The position numbers were made by a program, and so were the translations under genes. The notes below the pieces were generated by a model that was not told the DNA's origin, did no database searches, and was given only the letters and a program-made list of their open reading frames with translations. Positions 22,733 to 32,036 of a stretch of 64,000 nucleotides of DNA are shown in pieces. Every line of letters begins with the position of its first letter. Position 1 is the first letter of the stretch. Origin of the DNA: Brachionus plicatilis (Eukaryota > Rotifera > Eurotatoria > Ploima > Brachionidae); the NCBI GenBank assembly GCA_010279815.1, contig QEOQ01000508.1, forward strand, positions 2,239,152 to 2,303,151, in the 5' to 3' direction.

Positions 22733-23520
22733 ATTATTATTATTATTATTTATTCATATTAACGCCAATTCTGGCGATGTAAAAAAAAAGTAAGAAAAAA
22801 ATAAAATAAAATAAAAATCAAATGTTTAGTTTTTTTTGTGTCTAATTTTCCATAATTTAGATAATAAATTGCATATACCAAATAATTAAGACAATTCAAA
22901 TAATTATTCATAAAAAAATAAGTACAAAATAGAAAGTTGATTTGTTTGGTTTTGTTTTTTTGTTTTTATTTTCCCATCGGGTTCTTTCTTTTTTGTTCAG
23001 AAAGCCTTGATTAACAAATTTAGGAGTAGTTTTGCGTTTTGTACTTTGTCCATTATCATTCTAAAGCAGGTTCTTATCGATTCACTCACTCCATTTTTTG
23101 CCAGCTCTTTGTTTTCTTCTTCTATTTCCTTGATTGTTTTTTTTATCATTACAACGTCTATCCTGTCTTCTGTTTTTAGCGCTTCTTTTATCTCATTTAT
23201 GTATTTGTTATTGAATTTGTTATCTAGTAAGCTTTTGTTTTCGATCTTTTTAGACTGGAGAAGTCCATTCGTGAATTGGTTCTCGAGTAATCTTTTCGCA
23301 AATTTCAACTTGATTTTATTAATTTTCAATTCAGCCGGTTCGATGTCTAGGGCGTAGAGTAAATTTGTGGTTCGAGTTCTTTTGTTGACTCCAATCATTC
23401 TTTTAATCATTATCCCTTCCATAGTTTATATCTTTTTCAAGTCTGTCTTATTTACATAACAGTTTTCAGCGCCATAGTACATGGTATAGAGCAGTAAATT
23501 TGTAAAACTTAATTTACACT
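22733..23520 (-). mobile_element. 5'-truncated non-LTR retrotransposon, reverse transcriptase C-terminus
   Basis: On the minus strand the sequence reads LYTMYYGAENCYVNK, a TAA, then MIGVNKRTRTTNLLYALDIEP and a helical charged tail ending at 22997. This is the C-terminal region of an RTE/Jockey-like reverse transcriptase, where a tyrosine-rich stretch is followed by the motif LLxALxIxP. The palm is absent and the in-frame stop shows it is dead. A 3' UTR of about 260 bp ends in a CGCCA..TGGCG hairpin and a run of AAT triplets at 22733-22755. Confidence 0.8.
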
Positions 23521-23654
23521 TAATTGATTTACTGAAACTTAAGTAAATCTCTTTTTGAGTTAGCCTGTGAGGTAGGTGTTTTGAATGTCCTGTTTTCAAG
23601 AAATATTTTTGATTTGGTCAATGATTGCTCAATTTATTTAAAATAAGATTGTAT

Positions 23655-23825
23655 AAATCTTTGAGCGCAAGGCAAGCCGTTAACCAGATCTGGAATGGTG
23701 GTGGTCAAGGAATGGTCAAATGCAACTGCACTACCCAATGTTTAACGAAAAGATGCAGTTGTAAAAAGACTTAATTTTTATCTATTTTAAGATTCATGGA
23801 GGTAACAGTGCTTGTAAGAAAAAAT
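23655..23825 (+). pseudogene. Remnant of a transposon-derived cysteine-rich C-terminus
   Basis: The sequence encodes ARQAVNQIW, a GGGQGMVKCNC stretch and QCLTKRCSCKK, then a stop; about 20 bases later another frame reads HGGNSACKKK. The order KCNC, C, RCSCKK, then CHGGxSAC is the cysteine-rich tail found after integrase-type domains of domesticated or mobile elements (KRBA2-like proteins). A short loss between the halves removed the LCNSxC-type link. Only about 170 bp remain, with no catalytic domain nearby. Confidence 0.6.
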
Positions 23826-24611
23826 AAATAAATAAAGAAAATTTTATTATTTACTAACAATATTATAAATTTACTAAAACCTCTTTTTTTTCCAGCAAAT
23901 TACTAAAACAAATAAAAAAAACAGTAAAAAAGTAAAACGATATTTTTTTATTTTATTTTAGAAATCTACTGGTCACTCAGTAATTTTTCAAATTTACGTG
24001 TTTTACAAATTTCCGTTGACATACACATATCGATATATTTTTGCATTTTTGTCTTTTTTAATTTATTAAAACAATCGATTTTAGAGTCTTTCAAAATGAA
24101 CACTTTTAAAGGGAAAATCTTAAAATTTTAAGACAATTAATTAGATGAGCAAAGGATAGAATCGTCGGCAACGCTCGCTTTTAGGTTTGTTGTTAAGATT
24201 AATTGATTTTTTTTTTATTCTTACATTTCTAATGATCAATAAATATTGGCTATTATTTATCGACATAGCTAAAATATTTAGTTTTTGTCCAAACTAATTA
24301 ATTTTTGTCTAAAAAAAAGTGTCCGATTTGGGCATAGCATTTTTTTAAAACTTTTTTTAGCTTTAAAATATTTGGTATATGTTTGTTTTTTTTTCCTCAA
24401 ATTAAATTATTTAATTTCTGTCCAAACTAATTAATTTTTGTTCAAAATATTTTATTCCAATTTTTTTCTAAAATTTTAAAATGTACAACACTAATATGTT
24501 AGTCACTCATCTCAAGGATGAGTGCAAAAGACTATAAACTATGTCACTTTTTCAATGTTTTTTCAAAATTGGATACATTTTGTAGTTCAAACACAAAAAT
24601 TAAACCAACTT
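23826..24611. other. Intergenic
   Basis: A+T-rich. A small ACTCATC..GATGAGT hairpin lies near 24505-24523. No gene or repeat that I can support. Confidence 0.4.
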
Positions 24612-24964
24612 ATTTTAAATTTATTTTATTGTTCCTTGATTTTTTGATTTTCTTTTAAAAAACTTAAAATGCTTTAGCTAGGCACAGATAAAACAAAAAA
24701 ATAACAACATATCAATGTATATAGGAACGCTGTTCCTTAAATGTTCTCATATTGTATTGGAATTTTTGAATATAATTTCTCAATGCCTTGAAAAAATATT
24801 CAAATAAATAAACAATCATAAATTTACTCAAAAATTTTTAAATAACCGAGCACAAAGTTGAAAAAAATCTATAAAATTTAATATTTTAATTTGAAAAAAA
24901 ATATAATAATTATTTTCAATTAATTTTTATTTTAAAAGGAATTTAATTTTAACAAAGAGTAAAT

Positions 24965-25762
24965 TTAGTAATTAGAATAAGCTTGTTCGTATTTAGCTGG
25001 AGCAGCAGTGGTAGCTTCATAAGTACCATAGGAATTAGCCTGTTCATAAGTATTTTGAGTTGGATTAGTTTCTTTTTGGTTAGTTGGGTAGGCTGATGGT
25101 GCTGAATAAGCAGATGGAGCTGGATAGGCTTCATTTTGGTTAGTTGGGTAGGCAGATGGAGCTGGATAGGCTTCCTTTTGGTAAGTTGGAGAGGCATACA
25201 TTTTAGTTCCACATGGAGCTGGAGCTTGTTCTGGTCGAAGACAAGTTTTGACGTGATTATCCCAAACAGTGCTGTACGGGCATCTCAAAATGTACAAATG
25301 ACCATTTGAGCATCTTCTGAATTTTGTGCATGAACCTGGAACACTGGTAAAGTCAATTGAACTGTCGCATTGAGAATTGGACATTGAGGCATAGGTTTTT
25401 TGTTCGTATGCTTTTTCACTGGGTTGATAGTCGTATTGTGGCATTTTATTATAGCTTGGCTTTTCAACAGTTTGATAAGATGTCTCGTACATTTTTTTGT
25501 ATGCTGGTGTCTCTGCTTGTTGGTAAGCATTCTCAGAAGGTTTCATATAAGTAGAGTGTTCAGCAGTCTGGTAAGCATTCTCTTCCATTTTGTTGTATGA
25601 TTCAGCTTGGCCGCCGTAAGCTTGCTCTTGAATTTTTGATGGATAAACTGGTGCTTCTGCAACTGTGTATGATGAGTCTTGGCTCTTTTGGTAATCTTGT
25701 CCATACATATTAGATGCTTGTACAGCAACCATAAACATAACAAAGCTAACTAATTTAAGCAT
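24965..25762 (-). CDS. Tyrosine-rich secreted chitin-binding protein, copy 1
   Basis: A single-exon 265-residue protein. Residues 1-16 are a signal peptide (MLKLVSFVMFMVAVQA). Residues about 20-125 are degenerate repeats built on YQ, AE and K (AYQTAEHSTYMK, AYQQAETPAYKK, SYQTVEKPSYNK). A CBM14 domain with six cysteines (QCDSSIDF, SCTKFRRC, ILRCPY, KTCLRP, APC) covers about 130-185. The C-terminal 80 residues repeat AYPAPSAYPTNQ. The layout fits a structural protein of a chitinous matrix that could be cross-linked through tyrosines, such as lorica, jaw or resting-egg shell (inference). A TATA box lies about 45 bp upstream. Nearly identical to the gene at 29698-30462. Confidence 0.9.
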   Translation of the reverse strand: MLKLVSFVMFMVAVQASNMYGQDYQKSQDSSYTVAEAPVYPSKIQEQAYGGQAESYNKMEENAYQTAEHSTYMKPSENAYQQAETPAYKKMYETSYQTVEKPSYNKMPQYDYQPSEKAYEQKTYASMSNSQCDSSIDFTSVPGSCTKFRRCSNGHLYILRCPYSTVWDNHVKTCLRPEQAPAPCGTKMYASPTYQKEAYPAPSAYPTNQNEAYPAPSAYSAPSAYPTNQKETNPTQNTYEQANSYGTYEATTAAPAKYEQAYSNY

Positions 25763-25808
25763 TTTTATTCTTGGTCAATTTTGAATTAATCAGAAAGATA
25801 TTGTTTTA

Positions 25809-25815
25809 ATTTATA
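25809..25815 (-). promoter_or_regulatory. TATA box of chitin-binding gene copy 1
   Basis: TATAAAT on the minus strand, about 47 bp upstream of the ATG at 25762, in a GAGTATAAATTA context. The same site is preserved in copy 2 at 30509-30515. Confidence 0.55.
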
Positions 25816-26080
25816 CTCTTCTTGTTTCAATAAAGTCATTAAAACTTACCTTTTTTTAATCTTGATTTTATTGCATATCTCAAAGGCTTTGTTTATCAAT
25901 TCATTTTAACTTTTAAGGAAATATTCTCTTAAAAAAGGAGTAAGTTATATTGATTAAGTCATTTATCATTTTTTAAGAGTTTTTTTTTTCAGCAAAATTA
26001 TTATTTTAAATTATATCAACAACTTACAATTAATGTTTGATACGATTTATGCTGAATTTTTTTTTTTCAATTTATTTCAT

Positions 26081-27059
26081 TATGTTTTAATCATAATTGA
26101 AAATATTAAAATTGTTAATTATTAAATTTAAGTTTAGAATATTGCTTCATTGGAGATCTATCAAAACAAAAATTTTATATGACTTAAAAACTATTTTATC
26201 TTGAAAAACGTTTTCAAAAAATTGCATAGCTAAAGCAAAATGGAAGAAAATCAATTTAGATAGAAAGAAAACGAAAAAAACTCTGAAACCCAAAACAAAA
26301 AAATATTTTCAAACGCAGAAAATCAAGAATATATAAGATTTTAGAATTTTGTCTTTTCTTCAAATATTTTCAATTCTAATCTTTTAAATTTTTTAATTGA
26401 TTTTCAAATAAATAATTAAATTCAGGATTTTAATGAGAAATGAGAGTATGAATTTTTTTATTTTATTTTAAACTTCAACTTTGAAAAAATATGTTTAAAT
26501 AAAATTCGATTCAAAATTTTTTCTGAAATAAAAATATTTTATCTAATTTAGAATATTTGTTTAAAAGGGACAAAATTTGCTTTTTTTTCACATCAGGATT
26601 TTTTGTTAATAAAAAGATAATTATTTTTAATAAAGTAATAACAATATAAATTTTTCAAATTAAGGCAAAATAACTCTTGCTTTTCTTCTGAAGCTCAAAC
26701 AATAATAGAAAAAGGTTTATTTTTTTGGATATTTAATATTAATATGTTCTGATAATTTAACCAAACTCTTAAATTAAATGAATCTACTGATAAAATTGTA
26801 AGATTTTGTGACAAGTGCTCATTAAGGGTTGGCAAAAACTTAAAACGTATGAAATATATGACCCTAAAAGTTAATTTAATTCGATTAAAAGTTAAAAAAT
26901 AAAAATATAGCAATTTAGAGGTAAAATTGAAATTTCTTTAAAAGGATTATTCCTTACCAAATTTGATGAATGTGGTGGCTGACCGGTGGGCAAACCGCGG
27001 GTCAGCTGTTTTTATTTTAAAATAAATTAAAAAGAGTTCGAAAGCTGCCGGAATATCGT
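26081..27059. other. Spacer between the duplicated blocks, first part
   Basis: Unique A+T-rich sequence with no supported gene. It turns G+C-rich abruptly near 26970 (GACCGGTGGGCAAACCGCGG), which marks the edge of the retroelement fragment that follows. Confidence 0.4.
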
Positions 27060-27345
27060 GAGGCAGCTCATATTTATAGGCGTTCAGCTAGGTTGCGGTG
27101 CGTAAGCATAGTTGACGGTGCTTTGCGCCTGGAAGGCTCGTCCGCCGGATTGTCGGCGGATGGCATGTAGCTGACGCAGATGTTGCTTACCGCTCTGGCC
27201 CAATTTACAAAAATTATCAGGCTCATAAAGCGGTGCATATTGTCTGGTCCTGAAGTGTAAAACTTCATCCATTTGGCTCGTACTCTCTTCTAGAGCCCGA
27301 TCACTGCCTGATTTTCGATATAATATTCTAAGCAAAGCTGATTAA
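27060..27345 (-). mobile_element. RNase H-type fragment of a DIRS- or gypsy-like retroelement
   Basis: The minus-strand frame reads FMSLIIFVNWARAVSNICV, then SYMPSADNPADEPSRR. The YxPSxxNxADxPSR motif is the hallmark end of the RNase H-like domain in DIRS-type and gypsy-type retroelements. The fragment is about 280 bp, has no LTR or recombinase, and its G+C content is far above the flanks, so it looks like a fairly recent arrival broken on both sides. Confidence 0.65.
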
Positions 27346-27994
27346 AAGCATAAAGCAAAATTAATTTTTTTCCTTCTTTTTAATGGCTAGCTAAGGAAAT
27401 TATATGGATTTTGTAAAAGCTTCACTTTTTTCAATAAGAATATATTTTTCTCGATTAAATTTAATTGAATATAAATAAAGTTTAAGTTGTACTTGAAATT
27501 AAACAAATTTTATAAATTAATCAATTTTGATTTTAATTATTGAAATTTTTACTTGCATAAAGATGGGTAATACATTTTTCAATTAGAAGAAGTTGATCTT
27601 TGAGTTTTTTTTTTTTTTTTAAAAGTTGATCTTGTTAGAAGGAAAATTCATGAACCGTGATTAATCAGAATCAAGATTGTTTTGTTTTTCAAATATAGGA
27701 GAAAAAATATTGAAAAAAATATTTAAATTCGAAAATTTTTGAATAAATTTTTGAATAAATGAATTCATTTGAAGAGCGCTCTTGAAGGCAAGATTCAGCA
27801 CTTTCTTTAGAGCTTCTGAATATAACAATATTCTCCTATTGTAAATTTTCAAATTTAAGCAACTATTATTTTTTTGTTTACCTTTACCGAATTAAAGGTC
27901 CTTCAGACTAAAAAAGAAAAAATCAAGAAAAATGAATTAAAATAATTATAAATAAACTAAAATTTATTTTACAATAAATTAAAAAAGACAAATC
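27346..27994. other. Spacer between transposon fragments
   Basis: A+T-rich with no supported feature. An open minus-strand frame at 27661-27852 has only the composition of random A+T-rich DNA. Confidence 0.35.
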
Positions 27995-28190
27995 GAAACA
28001 GAAATGACAGTTGCTACATGTTTGTGAAGTTTGGTATTCGACATATCTTGATTCAAAATCCGTTTTATATTCATTCACCATTCTGGCAACCAATGGAACA
28101 GAATAACTCAGTCCTGCTCTGAAATATCTTTCGCTCAACTCAAAAAGTCGATTCGAGAGTGTTTGTAGTTTGAGCTTATTAAAGGCCTAA
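27995..28190 (-). mobile_element. Fragment of a repeated transposon ORF, second copy
   Basis: The minus-strand frame reads FNKLKLQTLSNRLFELSERY, then GLSYSVPLVARMVNEY and FESRYVEY. It is the same peptide as the plus-strand fragment at 350-510, with many substitutions. The start is a TTG and the homology ends after about 55 codons, so this is a transposon remnant. See the entry at 350. Confidence 0.5.
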
Positions 28191-29109
28191 AGATGTCTAA
28201 AAGTAATGAATCATTGTTAAGGAGAAAGGTTTTGGATAGTTATAAAAAATTATAAGCGTAGTGTTGCCTTAAAAACAGTAAATCTACATGTAATTTCATT
28301 TCGGCATCGAAAAATTTAAAAAAACTAAACAAAAAAATAAATCGACAGGACAAATCTCAGTAAGAAAGAAATGGGTCAATATTTTCGTCAAAATTAAAAG
28401 TAATTTTAACATAACTGCTTGAAAAATATTTTTAATAAGCAAAAATTCAAACACATATTCAGACATACATTCAACTGAAAATCACAAAACAATTTTAATT
28501 TGCCTAACAGCTTTAAAAATTTTTTTTAGAATCAAATGTTTTAAAATTTTAATAAATTTTGAAAGGACTTTAACTTATAACTTTGACAGCTTTGCCCCTT
28601 ATATTAGCAAACGAAAATGCACAATCTCTAAAAAAAATTTGCAAATTCCTTTGCCAGTTATAAAAAATATAAATTTTTTTAAAGCTATTTATAAATATTT
28701 ATTTAAGATTTACAAAACTATGAAACTTCAATTTTATTTTAAAATTAAAAAATATGAGCAATTTCTAATGTAAATGCTGTATATCTAAATTTTTTGGTTC
28801 TAAATCATCAACTAAATAAAATTTTTCATCAAATCTAACATTGTGCTTTGTTTCTATTGAGAGCAATGGTGGAAATCAACTTTGCTAAATATTCTTTAAT
28901 TTTGAGAACATAAATTACAATTGTCATTTAATGTAAGACTAATTAATATTTCATTATCATTATTATTATTAATTGAATTAGTCTTCTTTAAGGAGAAAAA
29001 AATTTTAAAATAACTAGAGTTCCATATCAAAGTAAACGAAGCCTTAGTAGTTTAGTATCTTTGAAATGTATTTTAATTTAGAACATAAAAACATTTTTGA
29101 AAACTTTAC
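28191..29109. other. Spacer, nothing recognised
   Basis: A+T-rich sequence before the reverse transcriptase remnant. No open frame, array or inverted repeat that I can support. Confidence 0.35.
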
Positions 29110-29290
29110 TTTTTTTAAACATTCTTCTATGAAGTCGTCAATAAAGACATTCAACAGAAAAGAGGATAAGACTCCATCTTGACTGAAACCAGATTCAACC
29201 ATCATGGTTCAGTGATACGGCTATTAGATAGGGATATTAGAGCAAGTGCCGAATCATAATAATTTTTAAGAATAACCCAGTAAGTAAAGT
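29110..29290 (-). pseudogene. Reverse transcriptase remnant, palm motif before the catalytic box
   Basis: The minus strand reads LKNYYDSALALIS, then after a frame change VESGFSQDGVLSSFLLNVF and IDDFIEEC. This corresponds to the region VxxGVxQGGVLSPxLFNxYIDDLI of RTE- and Jockey-like reverse transcriptases. The catalytic YADD that should follow is absent. The fragment stops about 60 bp before the second duplicated chitin-binding block. Confidence 0.7.
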
Positions 29291-29697
29291 AAAAATGTGG
29301 AGTTGGTGTTAATTTTTCGAAAAGTCTTCTATTTTATTTAAACTTATTTTTAATTTATTCTATTTTTCCTTAATTTTTTGATTTTCTTTTAAAATCTTAA
29401 AATGCTTTAGCTAGGCACAGATAAAACAAAAAAATAACAACATATCAATGTATATAGGAACGCTCTTCCATAAATAATCTCATATTGTATTGGAATTTTT
29501 GAATATAATTTCTCAATGCCTTGAAAAAATATTCAAATAAATAAACAATCATAAATTTACTCAAAAATTTTTAAATAACCGAGCACAAAGTTGAAAAAAA
29601 TCTATAAAATTTAATATTTTAATTTGAAAAAAAATATAATAATTATTTTCAATTAATTTTTATTTTAAAAGGAATTTAATTTTAACAAAGAGTAAAT

Positions 29698-30462
29698 TTA
29701 GTAATTAGAATAAGCTTGTTCGTATTTAGCTGGAGCAGCAGTGGTAGCTTCATAAGTACCATAGGAATTAGCCTGTTCATAAGTATTTTGAGTTGGATTA
29801 GTTTCTTTTTGGTTAGTTGGGTAGGCTGATGGTGCTGAATAAGCAGATGGAGCTGGATAGGCTTCATTTTGGTTAGTTGGGTAGGCAGATGGAGCTGGAT
29901 AGGCTTCCTTTTGGTAAGTTGGAGAGGCATACATTTTAGTTCCACATGGAGCTGGAGCTTGTTCTGGTCGAAGACAAGTTTTGACGTGATTATCCCAAAC
30001 AGTGCTGTACGGGCATCTCAAAATGTACAAATGACCATTTGAGCATCTTCTGAATTTTGTGCATGAACCTGGAACACTGGTAAAGTCAATTGAACTGTCG
30101 CATTGAGAATTGGACATTGAGGCATAGGTTTTTTGTTCGTATGCTTTTTCACTGGGTTGATAGTCGTATTGTGGCATTTTATTATAGCTTGGCTTTTCAA
30201 CAGTTTGATAAGATGTCTCGTACATTTTTTTGTATGCTGGTGTCTCTGCTTGTTGGTAAGCATTCTCAGAAGGTTTCATATAAGTAGAGTGTTCAGCAGT
30301 CTGGTAAGCATTCTCTTCCATTTTGTTGTATGATTCAGCTTGGCCGCCGTAAGCTTCTGCAACTGTGTATGATGAGTCTTGGCTCTTTTGGTAATCTTGT
30401 CCATACATATTAGATGCTTGTACAGCAACCATAAACATAACAAAGCTAACTAATTTAAGCAT
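29698..30462 (-). CDS. Tyrosine-rich secreted chitin-binding protein, copy 2
   Basis: A 254-residue protein identical to the 265-residue copy at 24965-25762 except for loss of 11 residues (PVYPSKIQEQA) after VAEA in the N-terminal repeat region. The loss is exactly 33 bp and keeps the frame; a GCTT word at both edges suggests slippage or microhomology repair. Signal peptide, CBM14 domain and C-terminal AYPAPSAYPTNQ repeats are intact, so both copies should be functional. Upstream sequence including the TATA box is shared, so expression is probably the same. Confidence 0.9.
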   Translation of the reverse strand: MLKLVSFVMFMVAVQASNMYGQDYQKSQDSSYTVAEAYGGQAESYNKMEENAYQTAEHSTYMKPSENAYQQAETPAYKKMYETSYQTVEKPSYNKMPQYDYQPSEKAYEQKTYASMSNSQCDSSIDFTSVPGSCTKFRRCSNGHLYILRCPYSTVWDNHVKTCLRPEQAPAPCGTKMYASPTYQKEAYPAPSAYPTNQNEAYPAPSAYSAPSAYPTNQKETNPTQNTYEQANSYGTYEATTAAPAKYEQAYSNY

Positions 30463-30508
30463 TTTTATTCTTGGTCAATTTTGAATTAATCAGAAAGATA
30501 TTGTTTTA

Positions 30509-30515
30509 ATTTATA
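30509..30515 (-). promoter_or_regulatory. TATA box of chitin-binding gene copy 2
   Basis: TATAAAT, minus strand, identical in sequence and spacing to the site of copy 1. Confidence 0.55.
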
Positions 30516-30959
30516 CTCTTCTTGTTTCAATAAAGTCATTAAAACTTACCTTTTTTTAATCTTGATTTTATTGCATATCTCAAAGGCTTTGTTTATCAAT
30601 TCATTTTAACTTTTAAGGAAATATTCTCTTAAAAAAGGAGTAAGTTATATTGATTAAGTCATTTATCATTTTTTAAGAGTTTTTTTTTTCAGCAAAATTA
30701 TTATTTTAAATTATATCAACAACTTACAATTAATGTTTGATACGATTTATGCTGAATTTTTTTTTTTCAATTTATTTCATGGAATTCATAGACATCTTGA
30801 TCTATTAGGAAAGATTCTCAATTTTTAATTCATTTTTAATTCAAAATCCTGTTCGCTTATTTTGTAATTTAAAAGTTCTTTTATTATTTTCTCACTGTTT
30901 TAGCCAAAAATAGAAAGAAACTTTAGAAAAAAAATTATCATGAACTAATTTGTGTTGTC

Positions 30960-31140
30960 TTTTGATCAAAAAGTTGAAGATTGTGAAGAACTTATCTCAG
31001 TTTTGGCTTAAAATTAAATTCTCAGAAATCTAAATTTTTTCAAACAAACGCTGTGGTAGAATCAATTAAAGAATCATCCAAAAAACCTTCGTAAATCATA
31101 AAGACTTTCATATTTTTAGGCCTTTACAACATTAAGAATA
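30960..31140 (+). pseudogene. Reverse transcriptase remnant, region after the catalytic box
   Basis: The plus strand reads EDCEELISVLA, a stop, then FGLKLNSQKSKFF, further decayed sequence, and TFIFLGLYN. This matches the part of non-LTR reverse transcriptases where YADD is followed by a helix, GLxLNxxKTK and a later FxYLG. It is on the strand opposite to the remnant at 29110-29290, and the two lie on either side of the duplicated chitin-binding block. Confidence 0.55.
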
Positions 31141-32036
31141 ATGAAAATTTTATATTTTTCTAAATACTATTCAATCTTGAAATTATTTGTCCTATTCTTT
31201 TTCTTTTTTTCTACACTTTTAATTTTTTTGCATCTCCTATAGAAGGTTTGGATATATAATATATAAAGATATTTAGATTTATAATTTGGATATGAGAAGG
31301 AGTGATTCAGTACTATAAATTAATGAAAAATGAAAAATTTTGTATGTGAATTTTAAGCAACTCTTGATCATGTGGCCCTGATCATGACTAGTTGAAATGG
31401 TAAAAATTCAAATATTAATTTTGACTTAAAAATTATTTAAATTTCAAGTCAAAGTCACTAAAAGCCTGACTTAAAAACAAAAAAAAATTAAGTTCAGAAT
31501 TTCGGACTTATAGGCAACTCTGGCAATGAATGAAAAAAATTTGCAAGCTTGAGCAACAAACATGACACTATCAAGGATTTAAGTTTAAGATTCAAGTGTT
31601 TTTAGTCAAATTATTTTGCAGAATTTTAAATTAAAATTAAAAATATTTATTTTATTGTTCAGAAAGTCCCAAAATTTTTATTAATTTCGCAATTAAAAAG
31701 AAGAAATACTAAATTGAGAATGATAGTTTGAAATGCAACTTCAACATACCTTAAAAGTTATCTGAGAAAAAATAAAAAATACAATTTTCAAGAGCAATCA
31801 TTTAATTATTTTTTTAAATTAAAATCAAAATATAATTTCTAAAAAATTTATTGAAGACACCAATGAACAAACTATTTTTCAAAAATAAATTACCATAAAC
31901 CATAGCTTCAATCAAAGCCTAGTAATATTTATGCGTTTATACATGACCAATTTTGATACTTTTAATATTATCTATCTGGTTTTTCTAAAAGCAAACTCTA
32001 TCTAAAAAAATTTAATTTTCGATAAAAAAATTATCA
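31141..32036. other. Intergenic
   Basis: A+T-rich; contains the upstream region of the GT31-like gene. No other feature seen. Confidence 0.4.

Larger units (their letters stand above)
24612..26080 (-). repeat. Segmental duplication, copy 1 (contains chitin-binding gene)
   Basis: This block is almost identical to 29347-30780 in the same orientation, including coding sequence, upstream region and 3' flank. Similarity ends sharply at 26080 (after TTTATTTCAT) and fades between 24612 and 24770 on the other side. Copy 1 carries 33 bp that copy 2 lacks. Confidence 0.9.
29347..30780 (-). repeat. Segmental duplication, copy 2 (contains chitin-binding gene)
   Basis: Same-orientation copy of 24612-26080, offset 4733 bp in the 3' part and 4700 bp in the 5' part; the difference is the 33-bp deletion. 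Identity over the gene and about 300 bp upstream looks complete apart from this deletion. The boundary at 30780 is sharp. Substitutions cluster only in the outermost 100 bp near 29347-29480. Confidence 0.9.

Noticed and set aside
22740..22760. ATT repeat as a stand-alone microsatellite
   Set aside because: It is the tail of the adjacent retrotransposon, next to the hairpin and in the right orientation.
25285..25743. Open frames overlapping the chitin-binding gene on both strands
   Set aside because: Side effect of a repetitive low-complexity coding sequence; the same shadows recur in the duplicate at 30018-30333.
26695..26913. 72-codon minus-strand frame
   Set aside because: Composition of random A+T-rich DNA with no start context or splice support.
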